Source: Planktothrix sp. PCC 11201
GTDB taxonomy: Bacteria > Cyanobacteriota > Cyanobacteriia > Cyanobacteriales > Microcoleaceae
Direction of reading: 5' to 3'
Assembly: GCF_900009135.1 (NCBI RefSeq)
Contig: NZ_LT797710.1
Span: forward strand, 125,897-189,896
Length of the DNA stretch: 64,000 nucleotides
The number at the start of each line of letters is the position of its first letter. Within the stretch, counting starts at the first letter, position 1. The notes below the pieces were generated by a model. It was not told the origin of the DNA. It worked only from the letters and a program-made list of their open reading frames with translations, and ran no database searches. Shown here in pieces: positions 55,960-63,810 of the stretch. Position numbers and translations under genes: made by a program.

Positions 55960-57597
55960 TCATTGTTTTCCAGGTGAGGGGGCGTCGGTCGTGGATTGTT
56001 GTTTTTTATCCGTGATTGGTGTCCCATCTCGTAACTTGACCACGCCATCTGTCACCACCTTTTCTCCAGCTTTCAAACCCGATAAGACTTCAAAGCTCTG
56101 ACCTTGAATACTGCCCAATTGTAAGGGCTTTTGTTTGGCGATTAATTGAGTTTTCCCCTCCTTGGTTTGTTCTTGGGCAACAAAGACAAAACTTTGATCT
56201 CCAATCCGACTAATAGAGGTGACTGGAACTGTGATTCCAGGTTGTTGTTCCCAGATTATCTTAGCTCGGACAATTTGATCCGTCCGCAGTCTATTATCAC
56301 GGTTATTGTAAATCGCTTTAACTAAAATTGTTTGGGTTCCTGTACCCGCACTGGGGGCAATATAGGACACCTGGGAATTTCCGATTAATTCTCCGGTCTC
56401 CTGACTCCTGAGTTCTACTAGAGTTCCGGCTCTGATTTGAGATAGACGTTCAATGGGGATATTGATTTTAACTTCTAATAAATCATTTTGTCGAATCGTG
56501 GTAATCGTGGTTTGATTACTGACCAAATCCCCAACTTTTACCAATACCTCCCCCACCATCCCATCAATCGGGGAATTGATTTGATAATATCCTAATTCTA
56601 TTTGTCCAGCCGTTGCTGTTGACCGGGCTTGGTCAATATCTCGCTGTAGTCTTTGTATATCCGATTCTTGAGCCACAATCACTTTTTCCTGACTAGCAAT
56701 TTGAGCCTCTAGGGTTGAGACTTGACGACTGTAATTCTGCGTGGCACTTTCAACTTTTGCTTGAGAAGCATCCACCCGTCTTTGTTGAGTCTCTATTTGG
56801 GTGTTTAAAGTGGAAATTTGACGGTCTAGGTTTTGTTGCGAAGTTCTCACCTTCGCCTGTAGGGACATAATCTCCCGTTCTTGAGCCGCAAAATCCGCTT
56901 GAGATGCTTGATAGTCCCTTAATTTTTGATCGTAGATTTCTGAGGAAACTACTCCTTGTTCATACAGTTGTTGATAGCGATCATAGGCTTTTTTCCGCTC
57001 GTCCATAATTGCCCGTCGGCGCTCCCGTTCTTTAAGCCCTACCTGCACATTCTCTTGGGCGGTTTTTAGCTCATCAGCAACGGAGGTGTATTCTAATTCA
57101 TACTGTAATCGCTCTTTTTCATTCTTTTCTGCGGCTAGGCTTTGTTGAGCATCTTGTAAATCAGCTTCTTGGGATTGATAAGTAAGTTGGGCTTGTATTC
57201 GCTTCAATTCTGATCGTTGGGCATCAAGATTGGCCCTAGCACTATTTAATTGTGCGATTCTGGACTCAACGGTGGCCAATTGACCTTCATAATTTGCCTG
57301 TTGTTGTCGCGCGTCAATTGCAATTAAGGGGGTATTTTGAGAAATGCGATCGCCCAAACGGACAAAAACCTGTTTCACCACGCCACTAACACGAGGTTGA
57401 ATCACCGCATTTTGAATCCCTTCCACCCTAGCATTAAATTCGCTAGTATTTCTAACATTACTCTTGCCTACCACGGCTAAATTCACCGAGACAGGTGGAG
57501 GTGCCGCCGCCTGGGGTTCATCTCCACAAGCAGTCATTAGAAAGCTAGTTAGGATGAGAGGAAAATAGGAATGCCAAGATGCTAGACGCTTGTTCAT
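55960..57597 (-). CDS. RND pump periplasmic adaptor lipoprotein (HlyD/AcrA family)
   Basis: The 545-residue membrane-fusion protein has a signal peptide ending in the lipobox LMTACGD (Cys near residue 24). A barrel-sandwich half (GVVKQVFVRLGDRISQNTPL) is followed by an unusually long coiled-coil hairpin (about 90-335, Gln/Glu/Arg-rich) and the second half (YYQINSPIDGMVGEVLVKVG). C-terminal beta domains follow, with GLKAGEKVVTDGVVKLRDG. It links the inner-membrane pump to an outer-membrane channel. The hairpin is about twice that of AcrA, which implies a longer periplasmic reach. Confidence 0.93.
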   Translation of the reverse strand: MNKRLASWHSYFPLILTSFLMTACGDEPQAAAPPPVSVNLAVVGKSNVRNTSEFNARVEGIQNAVIQPRVSGVVKQVFVRLGDRISQNTPLIAIDARQQQANYEGQLATVESRIAQLNSARANLDAQRSELKRIQAQLTYQSQEADLQDAQQSLAAEKNEKERLQYELEYTSVADELKTAQENVQVGLKERERRRAIMDERKKAYDRYQQLYEQGVVSSEIYDQKLRDYQASQADFAAQEREIMSLQAKVRTSQQNLDRQISTLNTQIETQQRRVDASQAKVESATQNYSRQVSTLEAQIASQEKVIVAQESDIQRLQRDIDQARSTATAGQIELGYYQINSPIDGMVGEVLVKVGDLVSNQTTITTIRQNDLLEVKINIPIERLSQIRAGTLVELRSQETGELIGNSQVSYIAPSAGTGTQTILVKAIYNNRDNRLRTDQIVRAKIIWEQQPGITVPVTSISRIGDQSFVFVAQEQTKEGKTQLIAKQKPLQLGSIQGQSFEVLSGLKAGEKVVTDGVVKLRDGTPITDKKQQSTTDAPSPGKQ

Positions 57598-57701
57598 GGT
57601 TTTGTCGAAAACGGGAAACGGAGAATAAACTCAATTGAGAATATTGGAAGTGTATTATAGATGATGTTGTAAGAATTTTAAGATCGACAAAATAATTCTT
57701 A

Positions 57702-58346
57702 TCACTCAGTTTGAGCAGTCAAAGGCACTCTCGTAGTTAAATAAAATAGTGCCCCAAATAAAGGAATTAAACTGATCGACTCCAAGATTACAGAATTTTT
57801 CATTTCTCGTCTAGCTCGATCATCTGTTAATAAAACCGGAAACAGAAGACTTAACAATAAAAAGTCAAGACTCATAACATGAATAAAACGGCTAGTTTGC
57901 CACTGTTGAATAAAATCTTCCCAATTGCCTTGGGTTAAACCATAAATAACCAGTATAATTGTTCCTATTGTTAATAATAGTCCTGTAATTCGAGAATCTA
58001 ATATTTTTATAAACCATGATTTTTTTCCTGAGAATTGAGGGTTGGGTTGGCGCAAAGCTAGGTAAGGTAAAATTGCAAAAGCACCTACCCCAAAGGATAA
58101 AGTTGCAAACAACCAAGCTGGAATTTTTTGCCCATGTCCATCAATAAATAGAACACAGCTATAAATTAACGGCCAAATTCCCATAATATTAAATAGGGCA
58201 ATAATCAAAGGATTAATTCCTGTCCAGTTCCCCGTTGAGAGATTTTTGATTAAATCCAAGGTTTCCGGCTGATCGGTTGGTGCAAATATAAACGCATATA
58301 GAGTAAATCCAAGCCAAATCAAACCAAAAATAATCTTATTTTTCAT
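57702..58346 (-). CDS. Conserved cyanobacterial membrane protein
   Basis: This 214-residue protein has five to six hydrophobic segments (IIFGLIWLGFTLYAFIFA, PLIIALFNIMGIWPLIYSCV, LFATLSFGVGAFAILPYLAL and so on) with short loops. No catalytic motif is visible. I cannot name the family with confidence; similar proteins occur in cyanobacteria and plastid-bearing eukaryotes. It lies between the metal-sensor gene and the RND pump, with about 80-100 bp gaps, so co-transcription is possible. Confidence 0.6.
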   Translation of the reverse strand: MKNKIIFGLIWLGFTLYAFIFAPTDQPETLDLIKNLSTGNWTGINPLIIALFNIMGIWPLIYSCVLFIDGHGQKIPAWLFATLSFGVGAFAILPYLALRQPNPQFSGKKSWFIKILDSRITGLLLTIGTIILVIYGLTQGNWEDFIQQWQTSRFIHVMSLDFLLLSLLFPVLLTDDRARREMKNSVILESISLIPLFGALFYLTTRVPLTAQTE

Positions 58347-58423
58347 AATTAAACTTAGGGTAATGGGTAATTACAAATTACGAATTGGTAATGGGTAATA
58401 AACTATTAAATGATGACTGATTT

Positions 58424-58780
58424 TTAGGGTAAAAACCGATCTAATGCTGTTTTTAAGGCTTCAATTTCAACATCAATATTCCCTTCTTTTGCCGCCCTTG
58501 CAACACATTCACTCAAATGTTCATCTAAAATAATTCGTGCTACCCGATCTAAAGCTCCTCGAATCGCGGCAATTTGGATTAAGACATCGGGACAAGGGCG
58601 ATTTTCCTGTACCATGGTTTTAACGCCTCGAATATGTCCTTCTAGTCGTGATAGACGATTGACTATCTTTCTCAAAGATTCTTCACTATGAATATGGGGA
58701 TGGCTAGAATGTTCAGGATGATGATGATGATGTTCTAGCAAGTTGTTGAGTTCTTCTACTGTGGGATCTAAGTCATTCAT
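58424..58780 (-). CDS. CsoR/RcnR-family metal-sensing repressor (InrS-like)
   Basis: This 118-residue all-helical repressor has the core LRKIVNRLSRLEGHIRGVKT and the metal ligands Cys63 (RPCPDVL), His88 and Cys92 (DEHLSEC), the C-H-C set of copper and nickel sensors. The N-terminus is His-rich (LEHHHHHPEHSSHPHIH), as in the nickel sensor InrS of Synechocystis, so nickel or copper is likely. On metal binding, such proteins leave the operator. Likely targets are its own operon and perhaps the downstream membrane and RND genes; no operator was confirmed. Confidence 0.9.
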   Translation of the reverse strand: MNDLDPTVEELNNLLEHHHHHPEHSSHPHIHSEESLRKIVNRLSRLEGHIRGVKTMVQENRPCPDVLIQIAAIRGALDRVARIILDEHLSECVARAAKEGNIDVEIEALKTALDRFLP

Positions 58781-59359
58781 TGGTTTTATTGATATACAAT
58801 TGATAAATATTCTATGATTGTACCTTAATTTATGTTTCTGTACGCAATAGTTTATGATTAAAGGGTTTCACTGAAATAACAACCGTTGTTGTGCTTCAGC
58901 ACTTCTTGGCTGTATTTGTATAAAATCAAGCAAAGTTTTAAAATTTATATTAATATTTAAAATAGGGAAAAAATAGAACAATCTTATACTAAACAATAGA
59001 ATAGAAACAAGGTTTGGAGATTGCTAAAGCTGCCCAATTTTTTAATAATTTTTTATGAGCGTATTCTTTTTACTATGAGTTTGTAACGGGTAAAAGCTTG
59101 ATATGAGGCGATCGCACTTTCGGAAAATTAAGAGCGATCGCATCTTCTAAATAAAGAGCGATCACACTTTTTGGTTATTTGGGAAAAAATGGCGATCGCT
59201 GTCAATTTTTATTCTCGAATGCGAATTCTGTAAACTTCTACCAGTAGTAATTTACCTCGATTATGACAACTTATATTTTAACTTAAGGAATGGCGATCGC
59301 ACTTTTTGTTATTGGGAAAAAAAGGGCGATCGCATTTATTTTTGTAATTACGCCATCAT
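58781..59359. other. Gene-free region with clustered HIP1-bearing repeat
   Basis: In these 579 bp I see no gene. From about 59105 the segment is made of decayed copies of a unit containing GCGATCGC, ACTTTTTGGTTATTTGGGAA and another GCGATCGC (five HIP1-like sites to 59333). The same unit recurs at 60825-60970. Confidence 0.7.
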
Positions 59360-59656
59360 TTAACGTGCAGTTTCAGCTTGAATTTCTCTAATAATGGTGG
59401 ATATTTCTTCTTCTGAATCAAGATGTCTGGCCAGAACTTGAGCCGTTGTATCCAACAAGCGTTCTGAAAAGGCTTTAGTTAAGTCTGTCCGTAAGCCTTG
59501 TCCTATATAAAACTTCAGCAATGCTTCTACAGACATATCTCGAATTGTCGCTATTTTTGTCAGTGATTCTAAAGTATCTGTTGGGATTTCAATTGAGACT
59601 GTTTCCGTGATTCGTGGCCGCAATTGCAATTTTATTTCTGCTTCAGGATTGTTCAT
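59360..59656 (-). CDS. Putative antitoxin of BrnT-type toxin
   Basis: This 98-residue protein overlaps the BrnT-type gene by 14 bp and follows it, the order of brnT-brnA. The sequence (SIEIPTDTLESLTKIATIRD, then MSVEALLKFYIGQGLRTDLT) suggests a ribbon-helix-helix start followed by helices. It lacks the typical BrnA tail, so this is a cyanobacterial variant partner. DNA-binding autoregulation is expected from the family. Confidence 0.7.
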   Translation of the reverse strand: MNNPEAEIKLQLRPRITETVSIEIPTDTLESLTKIATIRDMSVEALLKFYIGQGLRTDLTKAFSERLLDTTAQVLARHLDSEEEISTIIREIQAETAR

Positions 59657-59927
59657 ATAATTTCCTTTCAGTGCGGGTAGCGGGACGGGAAGAAATGATG
59701 CGGATTCGCAGACTACGTTCTACATAAACGACGAGTAATAGGCGTTGAGAAAGGGAATAACCCAGTATAAAATCGCGCGGTTCCTGATTGGCAGTAGCGT
59801 CTCCCTCTTGATAGAATGGATCGAAGAAAACTTCTGCGGCTTCTTCAAAGCTAACGCCATGTTTTTCTAGGTTGCTCTCGGCTTTGTTTGTGTCCCATTC
59901 AAAGTCAACACCTTGCAGTCTGTACAC
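59643..59927 (-). CDS. brnT: BrnT-family toxin
   Basis: This 94-residue RelE-fold ribonuclease toxin shows the family hallmark FEWDTNKAESNLEKHGVSFE (9-28), then EAAEVFFDP and the C-terminal RIRIISSRPATRTERKLYEQ. It starts at a GTG, with the antitoxin overlapping its 3' end. No frame defect is seen. Confidence 0.9.
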   Translation of the reverse strand: MYRLQGVDFEWDTNKAESNLEKHGVSFEEAAEVFFDPFYQEGDATANQEPRDFILGYSLSQRLLLVVYVERSLRIRIISSRPATRTERKLYEQS

Positions 59928-60092
59928 ACTATCCTTACTTCGATATTAACATTATTTAGAGAAAAGCGAAAGTATCGGCGAAACTAGGCTTTTTTTTCTT
60001 ACAAAAATTAAATGCAGAACGCGATCGCACTACATTTGTTTGTGCTAACATTAAAGAGCTTAAATATTAACTATTAAGAGTCTTTTACTATA

Positions 60093-60512
60093 ATGTCTAA
60101 GGAATCCGTCATCATCGAACATATTGAAATCACGCCTGGGGTGCTTGGTGGTAAACCGTGCATTTCCGGTCATCGAATTGCTGTAGCACACATCGCCGAA
60201 ATGTATCTCAAAATGGGGATTTCTATAGAAGAAATCGCGGGTAAGTATGATTTGCCTCTAGCCTCTGTTCATGCAGCAATGACCTATTATTACGATCATA
60301 GACAAGAAATTGATCGTCGCACTGCTGAAAGTCGAGTTAGGGTGGAAGAATTAAAGCGCAATAGTCCACCATCTCCGTTACAAGAAAAATTGATCCTAAT
60401 ATTACTGATTTTGGGCAACAGTTTAAAGTTGATTGGACTGTACCCGATACAGCAGGGATTGAGCTTAGGACAATTTGGGAAATTACTTCAACTAATTCTA
60501 ATCCTCGTTTGA
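60093..60512 (+). CDS. DUF433 antitoxin-like protein with aberrant C-terminus
   Basis: Residues 1-95 are a normal DUF433 (VapB/MazE-like antitoxin, HTH) protein: ITPGVLGGKPCISGHRIAVA, then MYLKMGISIEEIAGKYDLPL and AMTYYYDHRQEIDRRTAES. After about residue 100 the sequence becomes Leu/Ile-rich (LILILLILGNSLKLIGLYPI) because the frame runs out of phase over a DUF6883 remnant. The extra 35-40 residues are thus an artefact of a deletion that fused the two genes. Whether the product still works is unknown. A usual toxin partner gene is not intact. Confidence 0.75.
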   Translation: MSKESVIIEHIEITPGVLGGKPCISGHRIAVAHIAEMYLKMGISIEEIAGKYDLPLASVHAAMTYYYDHRQEIDRRTAESRVRVEELKRNSPPSPLQEKLILILLILGNSLKLIGLYPIQQGLSLGQFGKLLQLILILV

Positions 60513-60535
60513 TTTCAGCTTTCCTTAAACTATGA
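60395..60535 (+). pseudogene. DUF6883 C-terminal remnant
   Basis: In the frame different from DUF433 the DNA reads PNITDFGQQFKVDWTVPDTA, GIELRTIWEITSTNSNPRL and ISAFLKL, ending in a TGA that overlaps the next ATG (ATGA). This matches the C-terminal half of DUF6883 proteins, which are usually followed by DUF4926 in cyanobacteria. The N-terminal half is missing. Confidence 0.65.
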
Positions 60536-60795
60536 CAAAACACCTTAAACTTTTGGATTCTGTTGCTATTCTCAAGCCTATTTCAAATACACGGTTAACG
60601 CTAGTGGAACCGGAATACGAATCTGTTTCTAGTTTACCCGAAGGACTTGTGGGAACTATTGTTGAAGTGTATAATACGGGAAAAGAATGTCAGTATTTAG
60701 TGGAGTTTGCTGATAGTCAAGGGATTGAATATGCTATGGCTATTTTAAAAGCAGATGAAATTTTAGTTCTGCAATATGAACTAGCTGTTGCTTAG
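60532..60795 (+). CDS. DUF4926 protein
   Basis: This 87-residue small SH3-like protein (LKLLDSVAILKPISNTRLTL, GLVGTIVEVYNTGKECQYLV, ADEILVLQYEL) belongs to DUF4926, normally encoded next to DUF6883 as a pair of unknown function, suspected to be toxin-antitoxin-like. Its ATG overlaps the stop of the DUF6883 remnant by the ATGA junction, showing former translational coupling. The partner is now broken. Confidence 0.85.
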   Translation: MTKHLKLLDSVAILKPISNTRLTLVEPEYESVSSLPEGLVGTIVEVYNTGKECQYLVEFADSQGIEYAMAILKADEILVLQYELAVA

Positions 60796-60819
60796 AAACG
60801 TAAGAGGAATAGAAGTTAG

Positions 60820-60970
60820 AGAGAAGCGATCGCGCTTTGGGAAAGAAAGAGCGATCGCGTGAGATTTGGGATGGGAGAGGCGCGATCGCCAAAAAAGGTG
60901 ATCGCATCTTCTAAACAAAAATTGATTTCCCTTTTGGTTATTTGGGAAAATAAGAGCGATCACACTTTCA
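60820..60970. repeat. HIP1-bearing repeat cluster
   Basis: GCGATCGC and GTGATCGC/GCGATCAC variants recur five or six times, spaced by CTTTGGGAAAGAAAGA-like and TTGGTTATTTGGGAAAA segments. The array is related to 59105-59333. It lies between DUF4926 and the split toxin gene. Confidence 0.7.
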
Positions 60971-60985
60971 AAAATCAAAATCATA

Positions 60986-61030
60986 TCAACTATAAGCCTC
61001 ATCATGACTACCAATATAATATAAGTTTAA
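60986..61030 (-). pseudogene. 3' end of RelE/YafQ-type toxin gene, cut off by group II intron
   Basis: The minus strand from the intron edge reads LNLYYIGSHDEAYS then TGA. This is the characteristic C-terminus of cyanobacterial YafQ-like toxins (LLLTLGSHDEVY type). It continues, in frame, the reading that stops at the other side of the intron near 63565. Confidence 0.85.
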
Positions 61031-61747
61031 GTGCGAGACGTTCCTGCCAAAGTCTAGGAATAAAACCCGAAAACGTAAGCAGGGAGATAGGTTCAGACAA
61101 TTGGTCAATGGAGTTAAAATCCACCAATAAATCCAATCAAAACCTGTCTTAACTTTAAATATGTGACCTTAAAGGAAGGTCAATCTTGGAATCAATGGTA
61201 CGGATATCCGAAATTAAAAAAAATACGGTAGCCAAACCAAAAAGATTCGGCAATTCCCACAACGCCAGACTGATTATCAAAACGTTGAAGCTGGGAATAA
61301 CGGGAAATCGGGTGTAAGTCAAATGCCTAGGTAGTTCTCTAGCCAATTGCCCAAGTTTAACGCGAGTAAACATCCGTCTGAACTGTCGTAAACATTATGT
61401 AGTGAAATTGACTTGATACACTGCGTTCAAAAGAACAAGGGGAAAAGATAGAGGTCTCCAAACACCTTTATAAAAGGTAAGGTTTTTTATACAACACTTA
61501 CTGAGATTCCCAAAAGTACCCCGGCAGATAGGATGAAACTAAAGGCAATAATCCCATATTTAAGGAACGTTAAAACCCCTCATTAACCCCTACAGTGGTC
61601 GAAAACTGTCAGGTAGCCACAAATCTAAGGTGTATGTTATGAGGGTGAAAGATGGAGTCAGAAGCTAATGCCTAAATGTAATGTTTAGGATATGCCGATA
61701 GATTCCGGTTTGGTTGTTAGGTAAAGTTGTTAATAGCAGTATAAACG

Positions 61748-63487
61748 GTGAAAACGAGTATAACCAAGACTACGGAAGCATGGAATACAATTAACTGGGC
61801 GAAAGTTCAGCGAAAAGTATTCAAGCTGCAAAAGCGAATTTACCAGGCATCATTATCGGGACAAAATGCCGCATCTCGGAAGCTCCAAAAACTTCTAGTT
61901 AAGTCATATTACGCAAAACTCTTAGCAGTTAGAAGGGTTACTCAAGACAATCAAGGCAAGAGAACAGCCGGGGTAGACGGAGTTAAATCCATCACACCCA
62001 AAGAACGGTTAAAACTTGTCGAAAGTCTGAGTAAATACCAAAAGGCGAAACCACTCAGAAGGAAATGGATACCCAAATCCAACGGTGAGGAAAGACCTTT
62101 AGGAATCCCAACTATAAACGACAGAGTAAGGCAAGCCTTGGTTAAATCGGCGTTAGAGCCACAATGGGAAGCCAGATTCGAGGGTGAAAGCTACGGGTTC
62201 AGACCTGGACGTTCAGCCCACGACGCAATGTCAAGAATCTTCCAAAGCATCAATCAAGGTGAATACTACATCCTAGATGCTGATATCTCAAAGTGCTTTG
62301 ACCAGATTAACCATAAACACCTACTGTCCAAAATTGATTGTCCATCAACAATAAAAGCCCAAATCAGACAATGGTTAAAAGCTGGAGTTATGGACAACGG
62401 CATATTTAACGCAACAGAGGCAGGCACTCCGCAAGGAGGTGTCATTAGTCCTTTACTTGCAAACATCGCACTAGATGGAATGATTAATTTAGTTAAAAAT
62501 TTCTTTCCAAAGAAACCAAATAGCAAAAATTACGCTACCACCATCAGATATGCCGATGATTTCGTGGTAATCAGTCCACAATTAAAAATCATTCAACAGT
62601 GCCAAGCCTCCATCGAAAAATGGTTAAAACCTATAGGGTTAGAACTGAAACCAGCCAAAACCCGTATATGCCACACACTGAGAGAAATCGAAGTAAACGG
62701 CAAAAAGGTAGCACCAGGATTCGACTTTCTAGGTTGGAATTTTCGCCAATATCCAGTTGGTAAACATCATGCCAGTAAAACTGGTGGTAAAAATCCTAAA
62801 TTATTAGGACTCAAAACCCTAATTAAACCTAGTAATAAGGCAATCAACGCTCACGCGAATAAGGTAAAGGAAGTGATAAAAAACCACAAATCCTCACCCC
62901 AACACGCATTAATCAAAAACCTAAATCCGGTCATAAGAGGATGGTGCAATTATCATTCCAAAGTCGTTTCTAAAGAAACGTTCTCCTCCTTAGACCACAT
63001 GACATGGCAAAGATTAAGAGCATGGACAGTCAGAAGATGCGGTAAAGCAAGTTATGGAAAACTGAAAAATTATTTCAGGAAAAACGGGAATAGTTCGTGG
63101 AACTTTGAAACCAAAGAGGGTTATAAACTATTAGCCCATCAAGATACATCTATCACCCGTCATGTAACTATAAGACCTGAAGCATCACCCTATGACGGAA
63201 ACTGGACATATTGGAGTACAAGAAAAGGTACATCCTTCGATGTACCCAACAAAGTAGCGTTTCTGCTTAAAAAACAGAAAGGCAAGTGTACCTTCTGTGG
63301 ACAATATTTCACCTCAGAAGACATTGCAGAAATCGACCATATCATTCCTACGTCTTTAGGCGGAAAAAATGACTATAAGAACCTGCAATTACTACACCGC
63401 CATTGTCACGATACTAAAACGGCAACTGATGGGTCTTACAACTCAAAAGAAACCGGATGTTCTGATGATAACAGTCAACTAGACTAG
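61748..63487 (+). CDS. ltrA: Group II intron reverse transcriptase/maturase with HNH endonuclease
   Basis: This 579-residue multifunctional protein of the intron splices its RNA and carries out retrohoming. The RT domain (about 60-330) contains ILDADISKCFDQI (D177, D179), GTPQGGVISPLLAN and the catalytic YADD (268-271). The maturase X domain follows (about 360-450, RGWCNYHSKVVSKETFSSLD). A D/En region with an HNH nuclease is at the C-terminus (CTFCGQYF, EIDHIIPTSLGGKNDYKNLQ, HRHCHD; about 515-562). The GTG start is the first in frame after domain IV begins. All catalytic motifs are intact, so mobility is plausible. Confidence 0.96.
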   Translation: MKTSITKTTEAWNTINWAKVQRKVFKLQKRIYQASLSGQNAASRKLQKLLVKSYYAKLLAVRRVTQDNQGKRTAGVDGVKSITPKERLKLVESLSKYQKAKPLRRKWIPKSNGEERPLGIPTINDRVRQALVKSALEPQWEARFEGESYGFRPGRSAHDAMSRIFQSINQGEYYILDADISKCFDQINHKHLLSKIDCPSTIKAQIRQWLKAGVMDNGIFNATEAGTPQGGVISPLLANIALDGMINLVKNFFPKKPNSKNYATTIRYADDFVVISPQLKIIQQCQASIEKWLKPIGLELKPAKTRICHTLREIEVNGKKVAPGFDFLGWNFRQYPVGKHHASKTGGKNPKLLGLKTLIKPSNKAINAHANKVKEVIKNHKSSPQHALIKNLNPVIRGWCNYHSKVVSKETFSSLDHMTWQRLRAWTVRRCGKASYGKLKNYFRKNGNSSWNFETKEGYKLLAHQDTSITRHVTIRPEASPYDGNWTYWSTRKGTSFDVPNKVAFLLKKQKGKCTFCGQYFTSEDIAEIDHIIPTSLGGKNDYKNLQLLHRHCHDTKTATDGSYNSKETGCSDDNSQLD

Positions 63488-63521
63488 GAGCCGTGTGCGA
63501 TGAAAGTCGCAAGCACGGTTT
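63488..63521 (+). ncRNA. Group II intron domain V
   Basis: The 34-nt hairpin GAGCCGTGTGCGAT-GAAA-GTCGCAAGCACGGTTT carries the catalytic triad region (AGC), the GAAA tetraloop and the bulge typical of bacterial intron domain V. It starts one base after the IEP stop codon. Confidence 0.93.
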
Positions 63522-63564
63522 TGAATGGGAGTCGGGGGTTGCAAAGCCCCCCTCGACCCCTAAT

Positions 63565-63807
63565 AATCTCCTCTCCTGTTGACTCGTCTATTGTTTCCAT
63601 ATCAAAAATAATTCTACAATCATGGGCAACAGAGCAAGACCACAAACCATCCAGATTTCCCTTTAATTTATGGGTTTTTAGGGATGGGATAAAAGGGTCT
63701 TCAGATAATAAAGTTATTACTGAAATGACTTTTTCTTGCAGTTGGGGATTCTTCTTTACTAATCTTTTAAATGACCTTTTAAAACTATTTTCATAGACTA
63801 TTTTCAT
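63565..63807 (-). pseudogene. RelE/YafQ-type toxin gene, 5' part, interrupted by group II intron
   Basis: The 81-codon piece reads MKIVYENSFKRSFKRLVKKN, LLSEDPFIPSLKTHKLKGNL and GLWSCSVAHDCRIIFDMET, then EEI at the intron edge. This is the RelE-superfamily YafQ-like toxin with the conserved THKLKG and WSCSV blocks. The open frame then runs about 27 codons into intron sequence to a stop at 63484. The real C-terminus lies at 60986-61030. Since the intron is antisense to this gene, splicing of the toxin mRNA cannot restore it. Confidence 0.9.
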
Positions 63808-63810
63808 GAA

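Larger units (their letters stand above)
61031..63564 (+). mobile_element. Group II intron (full length)
   Basis: The 5' end is GTGCGAGACG, matching the group II consensus GUGYG. Domain V is at 63488-63521 (GAGCCGTGTGCGATG, loop GAAA, then CGCAAGCACGG). Domain VI follows as GTCGGGGG / CCCCCCTCGAC to CCCCTAAT. The IEP ORF sits in domain IV. The 3' edge is 63564 (or 63561; both keep the interrupted toxin in frame). The 5' RNA part 61031-61747 (domains I-III) has no ORF. It is inserted antisense to the toxin gene. Confidence 0.93.

Noticed and set aside
60859-61373. ORFs in the 5' part of the group II intron
   Set aside because: The region folds as intron RNA domains I-IV by position and starts with GTGCG; the ORFs lack any family signal.
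63484-63564. C-terminus of the 107-codon toxin ORF (RGRGG... to GS)
   Set aside because: These codons are intron domain V/VI read backwards; the true toxin end is at 60986-61030.
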